DNA of 64,000 nucleotides, from assembly GCA_017607445.1 (NCBI GenBank), contig JAEVHH010000004.1, forward strand, positions 2,914,001 through 2,978,000. Direction: 5' to 3'. A program made the translations under genes and the position numbers. The notes below the pieces were generated by a model. It did no database searches. It had not been told where the DNA came from and saw nothing but the letters and a program-made list of their open reading frames with translations. This document shows positions 57,102-64,000 of this stretch, piece by piece. This DNA comes from Histoplasma ohiense (lineage: Eukaryota; Ascomycota; Eurotiomycetes; Onygenales; Ajellomycetaceae). Each line of letters starts with the position of its first letter. Within the stretch, counting starts at the first letter, position 1.

Positions 57102-58594
57102 ATGGAGGATGACTATCTCGAACCTGATTCTCTCGTGGACCTTCGAGCCCTCGAATACGTTTCAACCTACGATGGCCATCTGATGTGCCCAATCTGCCAC
57201 TGCCCGTTTATACGTCCAATTCGATTGAAGTGCGATCATATATTTTGTCAGAAATGTCTCAATTCATGCATCACTTCATCCCCGTCACACATACCATACG
57301 CGCCACCTTCCGATAACTTTGCCTGCCCCACCTGTCGAACCCCAACAATGGCAACGTTCATGAAAGTCCCTCGTCTAATAATTAGCATGTGCGATGATTT
57401 GTGTGTGAAGTGTCCGTTTGTCCGTCAAGGGTGTGAGGAGATAATTCAACGAGGCCACGTACAAGCTCATGTGGATAAATACTGCGACTACCGGCTCATG
57501 CGTTGCCCCGACCCAAATTGCAATTACATGACAAGGAAGAAGGATATGGACGCTGACCTCCGATGTTTACATGAATTCCGTACTTGTGATAATTGTGAGG
57601 AATCTGTGATGGAACGGGATTCTGAGGTATGTTGGTTTTCATTTCAAGGTCTGTTATGACATCGACTTTCCAGCTGAGGCTCTAAACTTCGCAGATTCAT
57701 ACCAAAGAATTATGTTCAAGCCTGAAGACCGAATGTACATATTGCCACACAAGCATTTGTCGAAGTGAATTGCCAGAGCATTTAGAGACTTGCCATGCAG
57801 TCGAAAGAACTTGTTGCGCTGCGAAGTTCGGCTGCCCAGAAAAGTTCAAAATGGAGGCACTTAAGCAACATGAGCAATCATGCATTTTGGCAAAACTAGG
57901 CCCGTACCTGGATGCTCAAGCTTCTCGAGTGGAATCGATGGAATCGACAATAAAGCAATTGCGCCAGCGAAATGAGATTCTTGAAGATGGCATTGCAAAT
58001 ATCCGGTCGATCCTTGGGGGCCATGTGTCTCCCCTGCAACCTGACCCTCAAACAGAGGTTTCGCCTATCGTCAGAAGTGACTCTCCCCTGTCTTTGTCAT
58101 TCGAGCATCTAGATATTTCCTCCCCTGAAGCCTCAAATAATCCAGCAAACGATCCCACGGATGGTGTCTCCCCTCCATATCAAGAAATCGCCTCCAGCCC
58201 ATCCCCATCAAACACCACCACCTACCTTCTTTCAATCCACGAGTCCCTGAGAGAGGAGGTGACTCAACTTTCGAATGCAATATCCGATATCGATGCACGA
58301 GTCAACATGTCTATTATGAACGAGGGCATTCGGCTCAGAGATGAAATGGCCCATATAAGCGCTGGTGTCAACGCTATTCGGATGCAGGTCCATTGGCTTA
58401 TGAACCCACGATTGCACCAAAGCCAAAGAGCCGTTAATGCCTCCTCTACTACAACGCCTTCTGCTAGTGATACCTCTCGGAATATGGGGGTTGCTACTGT
58501 TGGTGGGCCGAGTGACAACCCGTCCAGCCCTCCCTTGCTGAGTTACAGAGGCCGGCGCCTCAGTGATGGTAGCCGTGAGGGAACAAAATTGTAG
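57102..58594 (+). CDS. RING and TRAF-type zinc-finger protein, coiled coil
   Basis: Two exons: 57102-57626 and 57695-58594; 474 residues. A C3HC4 RING finger (CPICHCPFIRPIRLKCDHIF, CQKCL, FACPTCR) lies at about residues 28-85. TRAF-type zinc fingers follow (CPFVRQGCEEIIQRGHVQAH, CPDPNCNYMT, CTYCHTSICRSELPEHLETC), then a coiled coil near residue 270 (ESMESTIKQLRQRNEILEDG). The C-terminal part is Ser/Pro-rich with a second helical stretch. No MATH domain is present, as in other fungal TRAF-like RING proteins. The RING suggests E3 ubiquitin ligase activity; partner and substrate are unknown. Intron GTATGT/GCAG sits at a codon boundary (SE|IHTKE). Confidence 0.83.
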
Positions 58595-59548
58595 TGGTTA
58601 CGATAAGTACAGAAGATTATTTTAACGGTAAAATTTGATTTATGTTGATGAGGGAATGTTTTCACAGTGGCATATTTTCCTTTTGTATTTTTTTTTTTTT
58701 TGTTTTTTTTTCAGAATGCATATCCCTGGAGTTGCATCATAGTTTCACGGAACAATGGCAGGCAATTAGGAGCCGAGGACTGGTATTGCTTTCTATTTTG
58801 TTCAATTTCTTTTGCTTTATCGTTACATAAGGGGGGTGGGTCATGCATGCATGTTGTTAAGTTTTTAAATCGTGTGTTACTAATGAGCATTAATAGTTTC
58901 TTTTCCATTCCTTGGATTCATTAATCAATACCAAAACAATTTACCCGAACACCAATTCGGTAGCAGATCTATAACATCCATATCGGGGTTCAACCCCCCT
59001 CCCCTTTCAGTCCTGGCTAAATGCGCATATCCCGCCAGTATATCGTGAGGAATCTGCTGGGCGATTACAAGCTGCTAGGTCGTGTTTCCGCATTGGGAAG
59101 TTCCGGCTTACCTTTGGTTAGTAAGCAACCTGGGTAGGTAGGAGGTTATTGTTAGGTCACTGGGGCAAAAGAGCTCACTCACACCAGCGCCATGCTGGTA
59201 GTAGAGGGGACGAACCAATCCAAACCCCCCAACAGTTATGACTCGCCCCGATCATAATGGGGAAAAGAATATCTACCCTGAAAATTAAGCTTATTGAAGT
59301 ATGAACAAAAGCTTTATCGACAAGACATTGCATTTCATCTATCATATTGTGCATGGCATTACGATACTGACTTTTTTATCGGAGCACCCCAAGTCTTTAA
59401 CAAGAAGGCCAAGAAATTTGTAATGATAATTATATATATCGTTTAAAAGGAAAAGAAAAGAAAAAAAAAAAATTCACCCTAAAGATCAACAGATATATGT
59501 CGTTCACTCCTTTGTTGTTCCAGGCATATTCAGCAGACCAGCCAGTCA
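58595..59548. other. intergenic between convergent RING-TRAF and hetC genes
   Basis: No gene. T-runs near 58690 and 58700; A-run near 59460. Remaining sequence is unremarkable. Confidence 0.5.
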
Positions 59549-62500
59549 CTAATACCGTCGTGAGTCGTCGTACCCGCCTGGCGGGGCCTGGTAATAGTCA
59601 TACGTATGAGCTCCTTGCGTGGGAGGTTGGTATTCGCTAGTGTTTATGTTCTGACGATAGTTTTCATACCCAGATGGTGGAGGCATCGTGTATCCAGGAT
59701 CGTCATACGACATCTGATAATGTTGTTGTTGCTGCTGCTGATAGGCACTGGGTTGTTCTTGGTACTGCGGGTATTGTTGGGATTGGCCTGAGTAACCAGA
59801 TCCGGCGTCTTCAGATGGGAGTGCCCGCGTCTGGCTATGAGGGTTGCCGTCGCCCGGTTCATCTGGCAGCTCACGTTTCGAACCGCCGCCGCCCAGGAAA
59901 CCTGTCAGTTTGTTCAATTTGTTGAGATTGGACATTCCTGGAATGGGAAGTTTGGAGAGTTGATCCCATGGAATTGAGGAGGAAGCAGATGATGACGTTG
60001 GGTGAGTTGAGCCGCCGGAAGGTCCGAAATGAGGCAGCCCGGGGATGTTGGGAAGATTCGAAAGGTTGGGGATGTTTGGGAAGCCGCTGTGAGAATGGCT
60101 TTGTGATTGGGCCTGGGATTGGTTATGGTTCCAGTAGCCATGAGATTGGCTATCGTGGCCGTGAGCAGGAGCATGTCCATACGGTTGATGCTGGCTTGGT
60201 ATGGTATGTCCATGGGTCTGGTGTTGGCTAGGCGAGGCATGTGTGTTACTATTGCCGTGAGCATGAGCGTGAGGATCGCCTCCAATATGATTCTTCCCCG
60301 CTTTGACACCCTCCGCACTAAGGATGTCATTGAAATTGAACCCTTTACGCGACTTTTCATGAGCCCAGCGTTCAACTTCCGCAAACATCTCCCGTTGTAC
60401 TTCGTTGTCCGATCGTCGAAACGCTGGATGGTGGAAAACGAGAACACAGTCGTTCAACACTAGATCTACCGGGACATCAACATGTTGGAATGCATATAAA
60501 ACACGAGGGACGACGAATTTCACCACAGCTGCAGCTACTCGTCCAGCCGGATCGTTAAGGATATTGCTAAAATGATCCTTGGAGAGAAATGAGTGGGTGG
60601 GATCTGTGCAGGCCGGATTTGTCCAGGGCTCGAACTGAACGCGAGCTTCTGAGGCTGTCAATTCGGATGACCCAAGTTGTAGATTTGACGATGCTACTTT
60701 TATCACGGGCCGAATAAACGGAGCCAAGAGAGAAAAGATAAATATAGAGAGTGTTTCGCCGATTTTCTCCATTAACGAAGAAAGGCCAGGAATTTTCTCT
60801 ACTGCGGAGGATATGTTTCTGACCACCCTATCTCTAAATTCCAAAATGGGATAGATTTGAGAAATAGTTTCCTGAGGGTTGATATCCGTGGGTACGGATG
60901 CCCGTGACTGGCCATACGGGATCGGCTGGTCTAAACCTTGATTTCCATGGGGATCAGAATGACTTCTTGATGCCCCATAATCGCCAAAGCCACGCTGTTG
61001 GTTTGCTTGGGCCTGAGCCTCTGATTTGCGTTTCAAAGCTTCGGCTTCTGCAATGAAGCCTTTCATTCCGGGGACTTTAGAGAGCACGCCAGTGAGCGCA
61101 CTCAAGGCTCCAGAGGAGCCCGAGCCTGCCTGCGCACTACCAAGTGTATTGTCCATTTCATTTATTTCACTTTGAGTGAGGTTATCTGAGGCTTCCCCGA
61201 GCAAACTGTGAAAAAAATCTGTCATGCCAAACGTGCCAGTGACGATGGGGAAGACGTATTTTCCTTGGATGTTCATTTGGGTTCCCACCCCGACGTGAGG
61301 GAAAACATTATGATAGCCCATTTCGCGCAATACCAATTCGCAGTAATTACTGTGTGCCGAAAAGTCTTCCAATGTATGGCAAGCTGCAAAGATATGTTAG
61401 CTTTATACGGCAACTGTGGGATTTAGAACTGGGTATCCGTGGCGGAATCACTGATACGGTTTTGCGATGAAATGTTAGTAAAAAGAACCAAAGCATAGAG
61501 GCTTTTACCTTGGCCAAGACACCTGAGAGCCTCACTCAAATGTTCTTCGCGACCTTTCTCATGACTTCCACCACCAAGGTAGAGCCTTCCAAAGTGTATA
61601 CTTCGCGCAATGCTATACTTCACGAATCCAGCACTGGTTGCCCAATCGCCACGTTCGTTGGCAATGTAGTTCTTCATACCGGTTTGCGGGTCAATCTCAA
61701 GTTCAATAGGTCGAATTGGGCCCCGAAGCCGCGGATCACTATGAGTAGGTGTTAACGGATGTGTTGAATAATGCAAGGTATGAATGTTTGTATCTATACT
61801 TGTTTTGTTGGGGAAGAGGGGGTGAGAGGGGGTGAGAGACATACTACTGTCTAGCATCTTTATTATCCGCGTAGCCCTTTGGATTGCTGTATTAAATAGA
61901 ATCGTTAGGTGTATAGTTTTTTTGGAAAGAGAGACAAACATCATCACCCCAAGAGATATCAGGCTTCAAGCAAGGGATTGAAAATCGACATGATACCACC
62001 ATCGCAGCAAATAATGACTGTGCAGGATGGGGAAAGGCGGACGAACTCAATATGTTCTTCCGGCCTGTATACTCCAAGTCTGTCAGCTGTCACCTCAAAC
62101 TCAGCGGTTGCGTATCCGATAGAGGTGAAGCTGAGAATCCAAACCAGGATCCGGATAGTTTCTGCTGGGAGTTTCGATATGGTTCCCACATCTAGGGCTT
62201 GGGAGTAATCTCTCAACCTATTATTGTATTATAAGTTAGTTGATTTTCCACTGCGATGAAATATTAACGCGAGGGGAATAGGTAGTCAGTTACCAGTTCC
62301 CAAAATATAGACGCTTAATCATGATGCCAGTCCATTTGTGTCCCTTGATGAAGGCGAGGGCCTTCACGGTGTCTTCGATATCTCCATGGCGCCAATTTCT
62401 GCCCTCGACTACAGAAATCGAAGCGATGTCTGAGAGAACGGTTCAAAAGACTAGGTATCAGCTCTGATATGGGTGATGCAATGTCAAGCCTCCTCTCGCC

Positions 62501-62644
62501 CACTGGCGCATGTTTGGGTTCACTGGCTAAACAAAAATAAAATGATGGAAACATACTCCCAGCCCCAAAGGCATGCACTTGTGAGGGAAGCAAAACAAGC
62601 AAAATCGCTAGAATGAAAATGGCAGACGTTGTGCCTGAGCCCAT
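59549..62644 (-). CDS. hetC: Het-C family protein (heterokaryon-incompatibility)
   Basis: Six exons, high to low: 62557-62644, 62294-62429, 62047-62217, 61848-61886, 61509-61738, 59549-61383; 832 residues. It begins with a signal peptide (about residues 1-25). Then come GNIASISVVEGRNWRHGDIE, IKGHKWTGIMIKRLYFGNWL, DYSQALDVGTI, GVYRPEEHIDNP, TGMKNYIANERGDWATSAG, HFGRLYLGG, ALRCLGQACHTLEDFSAHSN and VTGTFGMTDFFHSLLGEASD. These are the core blocks of the Neurospora het-c family. The C-terminal third is His/Gln/Ser/Gly-rich and disordered, the part that in Neurospora has glycine-rich repeats. In Neurospora, differing alleles at het-c and pin-c cause heterokaryon death; many fungi carry hetC without proven incompatibility. 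A 39-nt exon 4 codes for NPKGYADNKDAR. Confidence 0.9.
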
Positions 62645-63841
62645 CGTGAAGATTGTCGATTGATCCCCTGCTCAAGTTGACGTTCGGTGGGGGAGTACAG
62701 CTGAATCACGTTATTGTGGTAATATTTGATCTCTAGGATTAGTGGTATATGTTGGAGAGAGCTGGAAGCTGAGAAAGTGAAAGCGAATTCGATTGACTGA
62801 TTGATATAGGCTTCCGATTCTGCAGTTGCTGAATGGCAAAACCTGTTGAAGTGTGCGAAATCGCGTCACAAAAGCCGGCTTCTTGAAAATATTCAAAACC
62901 CCCCCAGCACAGCGCACCACCGCCACAGCTGGACCCCGCCATGAGATAACTTAGTGGGATAACTAGTGCCAGTGGATAAGGACAGTTCCATGATTCGTGG
63001 CTCAATCACCGTCCTTCAGCTGCGGTGGTCCTGCAGCTGGGCGCTACTCCGTACCTAAGGCTGATTATCGGCAGCAGCCTTGGGAGGCTTGAACAAGCCC
63101 AACCGAATCCGCCGGAAATTCCTAGCCAAAGTTTAGGGCGAGAACAGAATTCCAATTTGAGAAAGAAACTAGCTACATTGAAGAGAGGAGGTTATATCAA
63201 AAAACTCTTTGTTGGACACAAGGATGAGCTTCATCATCATCACCATCATCAAAAATCATGGTTCCAAAAAGTGAATCCGGGAGAGTCCAATCCGGAAGCT
63301 TTGACGACCTCTGCGAGAGATTCTCAATATGGGTGTTGGAACGGGAGGATGTTTAAGATTAACCAGACACATTGGGTCCCGGTTATTCTGGCTGATTGAT
63401 CGAAGGACGACTAACTAATGGAATAGAGTGATCATCTTCATAATTCTCCGAAGCGTGGTGTGCGCTTTCTTCTGCGCAAGTTGGCTGTCTGGAGTTTGCG
63501 CAGTCACTTAACAAGGCTGAAGATTGAACCTCACGACTTGATGACTCATCCGCCCCTCTGTTTCCCGCCGATTCTCAGTTTGTTGATATCAGTCGGTCAG
63601 AGCCGTAACACGCGCAATTCAACCATCCAGGCATGAAAGGCCTGTCGTTCCCCAAAGAATGAATGGGGTTGGCTCCGGGCAATGTGTCGGTTCGAATTAT
63701 TGGGCTGCATCCTATTGTTACGTCGCCGGTTTTGTAGGAGTGAGGAAGATCACTCTGCCGGGTTGTTCGCCTTGAATCCGCCCACGAGACGAATTTGCAA
63801 TTGACTAATATCTTATATTCTAGTAATCTACACTCGTCAGA
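62645..63841. promoter_or_regulatory. divergent promoter region hetC / gamma-tubulin complex gene
   Basis: About 1.2 kb with no supported gene. A plus-strand frame at 63025-63399 contains a short His run and no domain. An ACTCCGTA octamer lies at 63046-63053. Confidence 0.5.
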
Positions 63842-64000
63842 ATGCTCCATGAGATACTCCTCGCCTTGTCGGGTCATAGCTCTCCCCTGTTTGATCAAGA
63901 AGAAGGCAGCTCTTCCAAAGACGGTGTTCCGTTCCTCTCCCCCGCTGAGCACGCCCTGCTCCAGCCTATAGCGGAACTATGTCGCCTTCACACGCTGCTG
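63842..64000 (+). CDS. gamma-tubulin complex component (GCP4-like), 5' partial
   Basis: The ATG at 63842 opens a frame that runs off the right edge after 53 codons. It begins MLHEILLALSGHSSPLFDQ, and after a short Ser-rich stretch gives LSPAEHALLQPIAELCRLH. MLHEILLxLSGxxSPL is the N-terminus I know from GCP4-type members of the Spc97/Spc98 family, which build the gamma-tubulin ring complex for microtubule nucleation. Only this N-terminal piece is visible, so the exact GCP subtype is less certain. It lies divergent to hetC. Confidence 0.7.
   Translation, partial: MLHEILLALSGHSSPLFDQEEGSSSKDGVPFLSPAEHALLQPIAELCRLHTLL

Noticed and set aside
58980..59010. GGGGTTCAACCCC, possible tRNA T-arm
   Set aside because: Simple hairpin only; no other tRNA arms nearby.
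1..64000. CRISPR array, operon-like defence system, secondary-metabolite cluster or intact transposon
   Set aside because: No spaced repeats, no transposase or reverse-transcriptase motifs, and no polyketide/NRPS or clustered accessory enzymes were seen; gene content is mostly housekeeping.

Overview
The window is nuclear DNA of a filamentous ascomycete. The genes are split by short introns (about 50-170 nt) with GTRNGT-like donors, CTRAY-like branch points and YAG acceptors. Intergenic DNA is long and rich in CT tracts, homopolymers and microsatellites. Protein family membership and wording (hetC, a VAN1-type mannosyltransferase, fungal KAP114, SSN8 cyclin C, LYC1-type acetyltransferase) point to Eurotiomycetes, most likely Onygenales. 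That last step is inference from remembered family resemblance, not a search.

Layout: 0-13 kb holds ARC1 (+), a frameshifted secreted kelch-protein gene (+), VAN1 (+), DCC1 (+) and LYC1-like (-). From 14.4 to 25.2 kb lie an RBR ubiquitin ligase (+), REV7 (-) and a KAP114/importin-9 gene (+). From 25.6 to 27.6 kb is a decayed island with an aminoglycoside-phosphotransferase-like relic. From 28.4 to 36.7 kb lie UBA1 (+), an ECM4/GTO-type glutathione transferase (+) and an amidohydrolase pseudogene (+). From 37.7 to 41.6 kb a Ca2+-regulated mitochondrial carrier (-) and SSN8 (+) share a promoter. From 44.7 to 51 kb lie a Gln/His-rich conserved protein (+) and an aquaporin-like channel (-), separated by about 4 kb of low-complexity DNA. 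From 53.2 to 64 kb lie a small mitochondrial-type protein (+), a Syn8-type SNARE (-), a RING/TRAF zinc-finger protein (+), hetC (-) and the first 53 codons of a gamma-tubulin complex component (+) cut by the window edge.

Most genes are housekeeping: ubiquitin activation and ligation, translation, nuclear import, Golgi glycosylation, sister-chromatid cohesion, translesion synthesis, Mediator kinase module, endosomal fusion. Neighbours do not form a pathway or a secondary-metabolite cluster. I did not find a new multi-gene system. The items most worth a second look are two disrupted genes (kelch and amidohydrolase), a relic island, a recurrent intergenic palindrome GTACWGTAC, an acid-free in-frame extension upstream of ARC1, and the unlisted gene start at the right edge. 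Exon junctions were placed by eye, using reading frame, splice consensus and remembered family sequence. All gene models check for codon phase.
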